From an uncultured Candidatus Competibacteraceae bacterium (GTDB lineage: Bacteria; Pseudomonadota; Gammaproteobacteria; Competibacterales; Competibacteraceae): DNA of 10,244 bases. The notes under the pieces are model-generated. The model ran no database searches. It was not told the DNA's origin and was given only the letters and a program-made list of their open reading frames with translations. The position numbers and the translations under genes were made by a program. This document shows positions 1-6,534 of the stretch, in pieces. The stretch's first letter is position 1. The number at the start of each line of letters is the position of its first letter. The DNA is taken from the NCBI GenBank assembly GCA_937872125.1, contig CALMNY010000160.1, positions 1 through 10,244 on the forward strand, in the 5' to 3' direction.

Positions 1-1048
1 GGCCGCGATGACCCAGCGACAGATCGGGATTGGTGCGGGCCAGGATCAGCAACACCCCGGCGCGACCGCCGAAGGTGCACCAGGTCTTGGCGCCGTTGAG
101 CAGCCAGCCGCCTTCGGTCTTGGTGGCCTTCAGCCGCATGTTGGCGACATCGGAACCATAGTTGGGTTCCGTAACCGCCACGGCGTTCAGCAGCTCGCCA
201 GAGGCCAGTTGCGGCAGCCATTTATTCTTCTGCTCCTCGGTGCCGCCCTTGAGCAGCGCCTTGGACAGGATTTCCGGCCGGGTGATCAGACTGCCCGCCG
301 CGCCCAGCGACCCCCGCGTCAGCTCTTCCGTGACCACGATCATGCCCAGATTGTCTTCGTGCTCGTCGCTCTGAATGCCGCCGAAGCGTTCCGGAATGGA
401 AATGCCGAAGCAGCCCAAATCCTTGAGCTGATCAATGATGGCGTTAGGAATGTCGAGGTCGTGGCGGTGAATCTCCTCGGCGAGCGGCATCACCACTTCC
501 TCGGCGACGCGACGGAAGGTCTCGCGCATCATCTCATGGTGATCGTCCAGCAGATAGGCGCCGGTCACGCCGGCTTGGGCGCGCATCAGTTGCCCCAGTT
601 CGGCCACACGCTCCGCGAGCAACTGCGCCAGACAGAACTGTCGCACGGTGGGATGATCCACGGTCGCACCCAGCCACTGTTCGTTCAGGCCAAAATCGGC
701 CGGACGGGAACTCAACCGGTTGCGAATAGCCTGTAAAGCCTCGGCGGTGAACAGCAGGGCAAAGCGTTCCTCCAAGGTCAGTTCGCTGGCCGAACCACCG
801 CTGGCCTCCCGCGCCCGTTTCGCGTAATCCAGACCGAAGCGAGCGCCGGTCGCTTCGGAAAAAGACAGCGCCAGGTCATAGCTCACCAGTTGATGCTGGT
901 CCAGCAGGGCGGCAGAGATTTTGCCATCGGCTTTTTGCGAGCGTTCCTTGAGGTCCGCCAAGGCGTAGTCAAGCACTTTTTGGACCGCATCCAGGGCCAG
1001 AGCGGCCTGTTGCAACTGTTCTGCCGGATTCTGAATCAATGCGGACAT
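1..1048 (-). CDS. Acyl-CoA dehydrogenase with long N-terminal extension, methylsuccinyl-CoA dehydrogenase-like (partial, 3' end outside window)
   Basis: The frame is open from an ATG at 1048 to the window edge and gives 349 residues; the C-terminus is missing. Residues 1 to about 170 form a mostly helical extension absent from ordinary acyl-CoA dehydrogenases. The typical dehydrogenase N and middle domains follow: a helix from about 170 (HHEMMRETFRRVAEE), FGISIPERFGG at 214-224, EELTRG at 241-246, GGTEEQKNKWLP at 268-279, the flavin-domain signature AVTEPNYGSD at 291-300 and KTWCT at 321-325. Family members are FAD enzymes that oxidise acyl-CoA thioesters to enoyl-CoA. The extension plus the wording of the core resembles (2S)-methylsuccinyl-CoA dehydrogenase of the ethylmalonyl-CoA pathway as I remember it, but a different extended acyl-CoA dehydrogenase is possible. 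The catalytic glutamate region lies outside. A GAGG Shine-Dalgarno sits 7 bases before the ATG. Family call is firm; substrate is inference. Confidence 0.9.
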   Translation of the reverse strand, partial: MSALIQNPAEQLQQAALALDAVQKVLDYALADLKERSQKADGKISAALLDQHQLVSYDLALSFSEATGARFGLDYAKRAREASGGSASELTLEERFALLFTAEALQAIRNRLSSRPADFGLNEQWLGATVDHPTVRQFCLAQLLAERVAELGQLMRAQAGVTGAYLLDDHHEMMRETFRRVAEEVVMPLAEEIHRHDLDIPNAIIDQLKDLGCFGISIPERFGGIQSDEHEDNLGMIVVTEELTRGSLGAAGSLITRPEILSKALLKGGTEEQKNKWLPQLASGELLNAVAVTEPNYGSDVANMRLKATKTEGGWLLNGAKTWCTFGGRAGVLLILARTNPDLSLGHRG

Positions 1049-1218
1049 CGGTTTGCCTCGTGTGGTGTCGGTTAGTCTTGAAAACCCTGAATTTAGTAGG
1101 CTCTAGCCGCCAAGTCTATGCGCAAAAAGGCTAAGAGCACACCGTTTGAACAACGGCGGCGGTAAAAAATTTCCAGCCGGCGATGACAATTTGCAGCAAT
1201 TCTCATTTTGCAACCGCA

Positions 1219-1248
1219 CTGGCTCCCACGCTGGAGTGTGGGAGCCAG
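1219..1248. repeat. Perfect inverted repeat, 11-base arms and 8-base loop (REP-like hairpin)
   Basis: The arms CTGGCTCCCAC (1219-1229) and GTGGGAGCCAG (1238-1248) are exact reverse complements around an 8-base loop. It has no T-run after it on either strand and lies upstream of both divergent genes, so a terminator role is unlikely. Hairpins with a TCCCAC...GTGGGA core are, from memory, repeated many times in several gammaproteobacterial genomes, which suggests a dispersed palindromic element. Only this copy is visible here. Confidence 0.7.
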
Positions 1249-1317
1249 ACCATGACCTGTCAGAATTTATGCGTCGATCCGCTAGTCCACAACACGCCCG
1301 CCCGCCGCTGATTTCCT

Positions 1318-1323
1318 TATAAT
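1318..1323 (+). promoter_or_regulatory. Candidate -10 element for the unknown 1414 gene
   Basis: The hexamer is an exact TATAAT in otherwise GC-rich sequence, 90 bases before the GTG at 1414. There is no convincing -35 hexamer at 16-18 bases upstream and no extended -10 TGn, so it may need an activator or be fortuitous. Confidence 0.35.
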
Positions 1324-1413
1324 GCGCGCGCCCGGCCCCTTCTCCAACCCGCCCCGGATGGAAGAAGGCGCTGCCATCACCGAGGCGCATTTCCAACTCT
1401 GAGAGCTTCCATC

Positions 1414-2703
1414 GTGGCCACCCCTCCTACCGCCGCTTCCGAACTCCGGCACTATGCCGGCCTGCTTGCTATCGAACTGGACCCGCAACGCGCCGATCCC
1501 ACCGGTACACCGCCCGCGCCGCTGAGCGTGGCGGCCGCAACCGCGCTCGCCGGCCATCTGGCCAAGGATTTGGCCTCTATTCTCGGTGATATCGCCCATT
1601 TAGGCTTGATTCTTCCGGGCGCGCTCTACGATCAAACGGAAATTTTGCGGCCCGGATTGCCGCTGCTGAGCGCGCTGGCCGAGTTATACCGGGGCAGCGG
1701 GCGCGATTCGACGTTCGCGCCACGTCTGATCGCCCTGGGCACGGAGCGTGGCTTCTTTCCCGTCGCCGCCATCAATCCGCTGCGCCGGCCCGGTTCCGGT
1801 CCGTTGCTGCTGCTACCGTTCTGCTTCGTCGGTCCAAGCGACGACATCGCCCGCCTGGCGCGGGTCATGGAAGACACGCTGATGCAAAACGGCCAGGTGT
1901 CCCCGGCTACGAATGAAGCGGTGCAGCAGGCGTTCGGGCTGGCGGCGCTGAATCTGTCCTTCGCCACGGTTGGCGATCTGTGCGCCCTGCTGCGGGTGCA
2001 ACTGGAAGCGAATGATTTTCTGCCATTGTGGGAACTGCTGGAACATGCCTGGTTCGAGCGGCCCGGGGTCCGCTCCGTCGTACTGGAGGCGGGCAATCGC
2101 TTTTTGGTCGCCGGCGATCACGTCCACACGCTGTTCTACACCTTCGACGACTGGGCGCAGTTCGGGCCGGGCCGCCCGTTGCCGGCGGCTGAGCTGGGGA
2201 CGGGGTATCTGAACTGGGCGCGCGCGCAACGGCAATACGCGCTGGCGCTGGAAGCCTATGGCGTGCACGTGCGGCGGGTGCTGGCCAACCCACGTTTGGA
2301 GGAAACGCTGGCGACCAGCGATGACGAGGCGGCGCTGGCCGCGTTCCGGGACATTCCCTGCCTGTCAGGGGATTACCTGGTCGAGCGTATCTTCCACAAC
2401 GACAACGAGCGCCCGGAACGCCAGATGCTGATTACCCATCAGGCCGATGCAGAACTGGGCACGCTGGCCTACACCGTGACCAGCCTGGATGCCGACGGCC
2501 AACTGGCGCGGCTGGAACATCACTACCCCCTGCAACCCCAAGGCGTGCAGGTCATCGCCGCCCAGTTGATCCAGCGCTGCGCCGAACAGGGAACCGAGCG
2601 GCAGGTACTACACCCGGGTCGTCTGCTTTATTCGGAAGCCGGGCGGAGTTTGCGCGCCGCTACGGCGATTGATCTGGCTGCGCACACCGAACGACCACAT
2701 TAG
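1414..2703 (+). CDS. Conserved-looking hypothetical protein, 429 residues, function not recognised
   Basis: I do not recognise this protein. It appears soluble: no signal peptide, no convincing membrane helix and no nucleotide-binding or metal-binding motif. It is rich in Leu and Ala with many acidic residues. One hydrophobic stretch at about 124-139 (GSGPLLLLPFCFVGPS) looks like a buried strand. The second half has aromatic-rich segments (HTLFYTFDDWAQFG near 237-250; GYLNWARAQRQYALALEAYGVHVRRVL near 264-290). The GTG at 1414 is the only good start: reading upstream in frame to 1321 I find no ATG, and the GAGAG at 1401 is a modest ribosome site. The frame uses GC-rich codons throughout, like its neighbours, and is the only long frame here with protein-like composition. 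It converges on the lipoprotein gene with 81 bases between stops. Confidence 0.82.
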   Translation: MATPPTAASELRHYAGLLAIELDPQRADPTGTPPAPLSVAAATALAGHLAKDLASILGDIAHLGLILPGALYDQTEILRPGLPLLSALAELYRGSGRDSTFAPRLIALGTERGFFPVAAINPLRRPGSGPLLLLPFCFVGPSDDIARLARVMEDTLMQNGQVSPATNEAVQQAFGLAALNLSFATVGDLCALLRVQLEANDFLPLWELLEHAWFERPGVRSVVLEAGNRFLVAGDHVHTLFYTFDDWAQFGPGRPLPAAELGTGYLNWARAQRQYALALEAYGVHVRRVLANPRLEETLATSDDEAALAAFRDIPCLSGDYLVERIFHNDNERPERQMLITHQADAELGTLAYTVTSLDADGQLARLEHHYPLQPQGVQVIAAQLIQRCAEQGTERQVLHPGRLLYSEAGRSLRAATAIDLAAHTERPH

Positions 2704-2736
2704 CGCCTGGGCTGAATTCCCGCCCGGCTGGCGCAA

Positions 2737-2768
2737 ACTCCTGCTGCCGAACCTCCAGCAGCAGGAGT
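2737..2768. terminator. Hairpin between convergent genes, possible bidirectional terminator
   Basis: ACTCCTGCTG (2737-2746) and CAGCAGGAGT (2759-2768) are perfect reverse complements with a 12-base loop. The hairpin lies between the stop at 2703 and the opposing lipoprotein stop at 2785. There is no long T-run on either side (only TTT on the minus side), so termination would be weak or would protect 3' ends instead. Position is the main support. Confidence 0.6.
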
Positions 2769-2784
2769 CAGCTACATCAATTCA

Positions 2785-3255
2785 TCAATAGTGCGCTACC
2801 CGCGCCACGCCCTCGTAGCTGGTCAACACCCGCACCCGGTCGCCCCGATAGAACGGTTCATCGGCGGCCTGAGTCACGGCCAGCATCCGACCATTGTCCA
2901 GCCGCACGGTGATCTCCAAACCCGGCTGGCGGGTCGCGTTTTCTTCGATGGCCGAACCGACCAGGCCACCCACAACCGCGCCGCCAATCGCGCCGGCAAC
3001 CTGGCCCCGGCCCCGGCCGATGGTGCTGCCCGCCACGCCGCCCAGCGCCGCGCCGCCTACGGTTCCTACGCCGCTCTTGGTTCCTTCAATCAGGACCTGG
3101 CGCACGCTTTCGACATAGCCGAGCTGTACATCCTGCGCCTGGCGCGCCTGGTCGCGGGTGTAGGCACCACCGGACATGCTGGCCGGACAGCCGCTCAATA
3201 CCAGACCCGCCGCCAACACTAACGCCACAGTCACCGTCGTCTTCATCACGCTCAT
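2785..3255 (-). CDS. slyB: SlyB-type outer-membrane lipoprotein with glycine-zipper domain
   Basis: The 156-residue product starts with a lipoprotein signal (MSVMKTT, then a hydrophobic core) ending in the lipobox LVLSGC, with the lipidated Cys at residue 23. Serine follows only after Pro-Ala, so it lacks the Asp+2 inner-membrane retention signal and probably goes to the outer membrane. The segment GGAYTRDQARQAQDVQLG and the following VRQVLIEG match the layout of E. coli SlyB. A glycine zipper (GVGTVGGAALGGVAG and GAIGGAVVGGLVG) spans about 62-101, and a beta-rich tail with VRLDNGR and YRGDRVRVL closes the protein. SlyB stabilises outer-membrane proteins and is PhoPQ-regulated in enteric bacteria; regulation here is unknown. 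I chose the ATG at 3255 because a GAGG lies 7 bases upstream; the GTG at 3261 would be too close to it. Other 17-kDa-antigen or Pcp family names could also apply. Confidence 0.9.
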   Translation of the reverse strand: MSVMKTTVTVALVLAAGLVLSGCPASMSGGAYTRDQARQAQDVQLGYVESVRQVLIEGTKSGVGTVGGAALGGVAGSTIGRGRGQVAGAIGGAVVGGLVGSAIEENATRQPGLEITVRLDNGRMLAVTQAADEPFYRGDRVRVLTSYEGVARVAHY

Positions 3256-3262
3256 CGCCACA

Positions 3263-3266
3263 CCTC
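3263..3266 (-). promoter_or_regulatory. Ribosome binding site of the SlyB-type lipoprotein
   Basis: On the minus strand GAGG is followed by 7 bases and then the ATG at 3255. This decides the start against the upstream in-frame GTG at 3261, which begins only one base after the GAGG. Confidence 0.65.
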
Positions 3267-3305
3267 GTTCGGAACAGGAATTTCTGATTTCAGGAAGCTG
3301 GGTGC

Positions 3306-3329
3306 ATTATAGCCAAACCCCCTTGTCAA
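3306..3329 (-). promoter_or_regulatory. Promoter-like element upstream of the lipoprotein gene, with unusually short spacer
   Basis: On the minus strand a perfect TTGACA (3329-3324) precedes a perfect TATAAT (3311-3306), but only 12 bases separate them instead of about 17. The TATAAT lies 50 bases before the ATG at 3255, a normal distance for a leader. The -10 alone is a good candidate; whether the TTGACA contributes is doubtful given the spacing. Confidence 0.55.
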
Positions 3330-3387
3330 AATAGCCAGTCCCTCTGAATCCCGGCTGAATCGCCACTGAGACCCCACTTCGCCCACC

Positions 3388-4716
3388 GTGAGCCGCTGTC
3401 GCTCCCCGTTTCCCTTACCGCCGTCCAGACGCGACGCGCTGGCCGGCCTCCTGTTAGCCATGATGATCGCCGCCTCGGTGACGCCAGGCATCCTGCTGCT
3501 ACCCGCCGGTCTGCTGGGCTGGACCGCCGCGCTGTTGCTGAGTTATCGGCTAAGCCGGCGCCAGCGCATCCAAAGCGGCTGGCTGATCGGGCTGGGACTG
3601 GCTGGTCTGACATGGGGCTGGCTCCACGGCACGTCGCTCAACTGGGCGCAACTGTTGGCCGGCAATCAGGGGCTGATCAGCCTGCTGGCAGCGGTATCCT
3701 TCCTGCGGCTGGTGACCCGGCCGGACGCCGGGAATGGCGATGCGCCGCCGCCGCGTGGCCGGAAAGCCCTGTGGCGGACCCTGCTCGGCGTGCATCTGTT
3801 CGGGGCGGTGATCAACCTGTCCACCATCGTGATTCTCGGCGACCGCATGACTACCCGTGGTCGGTTGGGCAAACGCCGGGCGCTGGTCCTGTCGCGGGGG
3901 TTCGCGGCAGCCGCGTACTGGTCGCCGTTCTTCTCGGCGATGGCCGCCGCCCTGACCTACGCGCCAGGCGCGCAACTGGGCGTCGTTGCGCTGGCCGGCT
4001 TGCCGATGGCCGCCATTTCCCTGGGGCTGACCGCCCGCGATCTCGATCCCGGCAATCCCAGCGGCGGCGCACCATTCATCGGTTATCCGATGCGCTTTAG
4101 CGCCCTGTGGATTCCAGGGCTGCTGGTGGCCATTGTGCTGGCTCTGCACCTGCTGGTTCCCGGCTGGTCCATTTTGGCGATCATCGCCCTGAGCGCGCCA
4201 CTGCTGGCTGTCGGCATTCTGGTCGCGCGCGAGGGACGGGGCGCCTGGTCGCCGCTCAAGGCTCATATCGAACATGGCCTGGCCGGCACCGTCAATGAGC
4301 TGGCGCTGTTTCTGGCGGCGGGGGTGCTGGCGGCGGGCCTGATCAGTCTGACCCGCCAGTGGGGCGACTGGCTGCCGTTTGAGCGGTTCGGCCCGTCGCA
4401 GGCCAGCCTGATGTTGCTGGTGATGGTCGGCGTCGCCGCATTGGGCGTGCATCCGATCATCACCATCGCAGTCTGCGGGGTCTGGCTGGCGCCGCTGCAT
4501 CCGGATCCCAATTATCTGGCCATTACCCTGTTGATGGCCTGGGGGATTGGGACGCCCGCCAATCCGCTGTCCGGCCTGCACCTGATGATGCAGGGCCGCT
4601 ACGGCATTGACGGCTACGCTTTCCTGCGCTGGAACGCCAACTACGTGCTGAAATGTCTGGGTGCGGGGGTGGTGATGCTGTATCTGTATGGAGTGTTGCT
4701 GAGCGTTTCCGGTTGA
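3388..4716 (+). CDS. Polytopic inner-membrane protein, probable ion-transporter-type permease
   Basis: The 442-residue product is almost wholly hydrophobic, with about ten or more membrane segments: near 18-52, 62-80, 93-108, 132-150, 172-190, 197-214, 236-256, 259-279, 303-322, 339-368, 376-390 and 421-440. Two similar small-residue and proline motifs lie in separate halves: WSPFFSAMAAALT at 178-190 and GIGTPANPLSGLHL at 386-399. A NELALFLAAG stretch (303-312) and VHPIITI (354-360) also recall permeases of the ion-transporter superfamily (anion or dicarboxylate carriers). I cannot name a substrate. The GTG at 3388 has no clear Shine-Dalgarno, and internal ATGs at 3460/3463 would remove the first membrane segment, so the start is uncertain. 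It diverges from the lipoprotein gene, and its stop lies 5 bases from the opposing DUF3301 stop, leaving no room for a separate terminator. Confidence 0.85.
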   Translation: MSRCRSPFPLPPSRRDALAGLLLAMMIAASVTPGILLLPAGLLGWTAALLLSYRLSRRQRIQSGWLIGLGLAGLTWGWLHGTSLNWAQLLAGNQGLISLLAAVSFLRLVTRPDAGNGDAPPPRGRKALWRTLLGVHLFGAVINLSTIVILGDRMTTRGRLGKRRALVLSRGFAAAAYWSPFFSAMAAALTYAPGAQLGVVALAGLPMAAISLGLTARDLDPGNPSGGAPFIGYPMRFSALWIPGLLVAIVLALHLLVPGWSILAIIALSAPLLAVGILVAREGRGAWSPLKAHIEHGLAGTVNELALFLAAGVLAAGLISLTRQWGDWLPFERFGPSQASLMLLVMVGVAALGVHPIITIAVCGVWLAPLHPDPNYLAITLLMAWGIGTPANPLSGLHLMMQGRYGIDGYAFLRWNANYVLKCLGAGVVMLYLYGVLLSVSG

Positions 4717-4721
4717 GTTTG

Positions 4722-5045
4722 TCACGGCACCAGCAAATCGCCGCCTTCCATGTGCAACACCTCCACACGCGCGCCAACCAACAGCACGCTGCCGACCTGG
4801 CGGCGCTGGCCGGTGTCGGTGAATTCGAACACATACAACCGCTCCAGCTTCAGCCGGCCATCGCGGTCCCGTCGCGGCCACAGCCGCTCCAGTGCCACGG
4901 TATCGTCCAGCAGTTGCACCCCCATCTGCTGGCAGGCGCGGGAACTGGCGGCGCGGGCCTGTTCGCGGGCGCCGAGGCTGTCGCGCCAGAACAGCAGGCC
5001 GAGACCCGCCACAAGCAGAAATCCAATCAGAAAGGAAAAGCTCAT
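4722..5045 (-). CDS. DUF3301 family small membrane-anchored protein
   Basis: The 107-residue product has one N-terminal membrane segment (about 3-20, FSFLIGFLLVAGLGLLFW) and then a cytoplasmic region with the pattern of the gammaproteobacterial DUF3301 family: a charged helix ending in RACQQMGVQLLDDTVALERLW (36-56), a basic DGRLKLERLYVFEF block (61-74) and a strand-rich end with GSVLLVGARVEVLHMEG. Length and architecture match the family, whose function is unknown. The ATG at 5045 is the natural start, though its ribosome site is poor. The gene follows the GTPase operon on the same strand, 118 bases downstream, but a large inverted repeat lies between, so co-transcription is doubtful. Confidence 0.85.
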   Translation of the reverse strand: MSFSFLIGFLLVAGLGLLFWRDSLGAREQARAASSRACQQMGVQLLDDTVALERLWPRRDRDGRLKLERLYVFEFTDTGQRRQVGSVLLVGARVEVLHMEGGDLLVP

Positions 5046-5077
5046 CTGTAGCGGCTAATCCATGAAGGAAAGATTCT

Positions 5078-5156
5078 GTCCACGGAAGACACGGAAAGCA
5101 CGGAAAAGGATGGAATCAGTCGCTTTTCTTCCGTGCCTTCCGTGTCTTCCGTGGAC
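5078..5156. repeat. Long inverted repeat (28-base arms), probable dispersed palindromic element
   Basis: The arms at 5078-5105 and 5129-5156 are reverse complements with one mismatch in 28, which would pair as G-U in one transcript, around a 23-base centre. Each arm is internally repetitive: ACGGAA recurs three times about 9 bases apart. This TTCCGTG-rich palindrome resembles a dispersed repeat I recall from many proteobacterial genomes, where it yields spurious peptides reading PRKTRKARKR; that reading is present here from 5062 on the plus strand. It begins 8 bases past the stop of the second GTPase, so its transcript would form a very stable hairpin that could terminate transcription or protect the operon's 3' end. 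Confidence 0.85.
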
Positions 5157-5163
5157 CCTTGCC

Positions 5164-6534
5164 TTACAGCAGCGGCTTCAGCCGGGCCAGAATGTCATCC
5201 CGCGCCTGCGCCAGCAGCGATTCCCGGTCCAGGCTGTCGAGAATGTCCTGCACCACCCGTTTCGGCCCGCCTTCACCCCAGGATTTGCCCTGAATGAAAT
5301 ACTGCTCGGCGGCCTTGCCAACCACGTAAGTCCCGTACCAGGCTACCGCACCTTGCGCGCCGGCAGTCACCACCGTGGACAGCCCCAGGCTGATGCCCTT
5401 GAGCGCCGCCGCCGCCAGATTCATCGCCCACACCGTCCCCATCAGGAACGCCAGTTGGATGGAGATGGTCTTGAGCAGCGAACCGGCCTCGCCCCGGGTG
5501 ATCGGCAGCCCGTACACCCGGCTGAGATGGACGATCATCGCCGCGTCGGTGGCGACCGCCGCCAGCAGGTCGGCAATCGGAATCGGGTTCAGCGCCACCG
5601 CCACGCCCTTGCCCAGGCAATAATTGCGCACTACCTTCTCGGCCAGATCGCGGCGGATGGCGACGATTTCTTTGGTCAGCCGGTCGGAGAAGCGGCCGGC
5701 GAACAGCCCGGCGTTGAGCGCCGCCATGGTCTTGCCCTCCACCTTGAGGATGTCCCAGATCCGCTCGCGCAGCGCGGTCACATCCGGCGCCGGGCGACGC
5801 CGGGTTTCAGTCTCGTTGCCCTCGGCGTCCACCAGAATCACGATGCGCTCGGCCGGCTGGGCGGCGGCGGTCACAATATCCTGCGGTTGGATCAGACCCT
5901 CGGTGCGCTCGCGCAGGGTGCGCAGCAGCAATTCCCGGTCGGCCTGGGTGTAGCGGTCGGTCTTGTTCAGCACCAGCACCAGCCGCTGCGCCGCGCCCTT
6001 CACCTGCCGCAGCGCCTTGAGTTCGCTGTCCGTGATGTCGCCATCCACCACGAACAGCACCAGATCGCTGCGGGTGGCCACATCATGGGCCAGTTGCTCC
6101 CGCTCCTCGCCGGCGACTTCGTTGATCCCCGGCGTATCGATCAGGAATACCCCGCCGGCGTCGTATTCCTGCCAGCGGGCGTGGGCGGCGCGGGTGGTTT
6201 CGCCGTGCAACGGACTGGTGGAAAACTTGGCCTCGCCCAGCAGCGCGTTCAGCAGCGCCGATTTGCCGACGCTGACCCGACCAAAGACGGCGATGTGGAT
6301 GTGGCCGTGTTCGATTTTTTCCAGCAGCAGTTGCAGTTGCCGGTAATCCTCGGCCAGCGCCGCCCGCACCGGCGGCGGCACCCGCTTGTCGTCGAGCAGT
6401 TCGCGCAGGCTCTCGCGGGCCAGGGCCAGGTGCGCGTCGCCGCTAACCGACGGTGGATTCGGCGCGTTCGCCGTCTCGCTGCCGTGCCCAAACCAGTTGG
6501 GCCAGACGTTTTGCACGCGCTTCCAGATTTTCAC
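5164..6534 (-). CDS. Era-like GTPase with C-terminal DUF697-type region (second of pair)
   Basis: The 456-residue product has a helical N-terminal region (about 33-76) and then a G domain: P-loop GRVSVGKS (85-92), a GETT switch I threonine (113/114), DTPG (133-136) and NKTD (190-193). A possible G5 is TAAA at 222-225. After an extra beta-rich segment (230-252) comes a C-terminal region with the DUF697 pattern (about 290-415): YCLGKGVAVALNPIPIADLLA, MIVHLSRVYGLP, then hydrophobic, Gly/Ala-rich helices that may associate with membrane. It starts at a GTG (6534), 92 bases inside the preceding GTPase gene, with GAGG 9 bases upstream. The extreme N-terminus (MKIWKRVQNVWPNWF) is rich in basic and aromatic residues and could touch the membrane. 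Cellular role is unknown; relatives include DUF697 proteins such as YcjF, which pairs with the YcjX NTPase. Confidence 0.88.
   Translation of the reverse strand: MKIWKRVQNVWPNWFGHGSETANAPNPPSVSGDAHLALARESLRELLDDKRVPPPVRAALAEDYRQLQLLLEKIEHGHIHIAVFGRVSVGKSALLNALLGEAKFSTSPLHGETTRAAHARWQEYDAGGVFLIDTPGINEVAGEEREQLAHDVATRSDLVLFVVDGDITDSELKALRQVKGAAQRLVLVLNKTDRYTQADRELLLRTLRERTEGLIQPQDIVTAAAQPAERIVILVDAEGNETETRRRPAPDVTALRERIWDILKVEGKTMAALNAGLFAGRFSDRLTKEIVAIRRDLAEKVVRNYCLGKGVAVALNPIPIADLLAAVATDAAMIVHLSRVYGLPITRGEAGSLLKTISIQLAFLMGTVWAMNLAAAALKGISLGLSTVVTAGAQGAVAWYGTYVVGKAAEQYFIQGKSWGEGGPKRVVQDILDSLDRESLLAQARDDILARLKPLL

Larger units (their letters stand above)
1049..1413. other. Divergent intergenic spacer of 365 bases
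   Basis: This spacer separates the start of the leftward acyl-CoA dehydrogenase from the GTG of the rightward unknown gene. It holds A/T-rich stretches around 1160-1210, a perfect 11-base inverted repeat at 1219-1248 and a TATAAT hexamer at 1318-1323. Short open frames cross it on the minus strand, but they have no recognisable protein features and overlap the 5' end of the 1414 gene, so I do not call a gene here. Confidence 0.7.

Noticed and set aside
8..736. A 242-residue plus-strand open frame at the window start
   Set aside because: It is antisense to the acyl-CoA dehydrogenase, whose signature motifs are unmistakable on the minus strand.
1103..1396. Small minus-strand open frame in the long spacer
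   Set aside because: It has no recognisable feature or good ribosome site, and it crosses the REP-like hairpin.
3550..4881. A 443-residue minus-strand open frame opposite the permease
   Set aside because: It is Gln/His/Pro/Arg-rich low-complexity sequence with no domain. It is antisense to a clearly membrane-type protein and also overlaps the DUF3301 gene.
6443..6534. Frameshift splitting one long GTPase gene into two
   Set aside because: Both products carry their own complete P-loop, DxPG, NKxD and DUF697-type region, so they are two full proteins and not halves of one.
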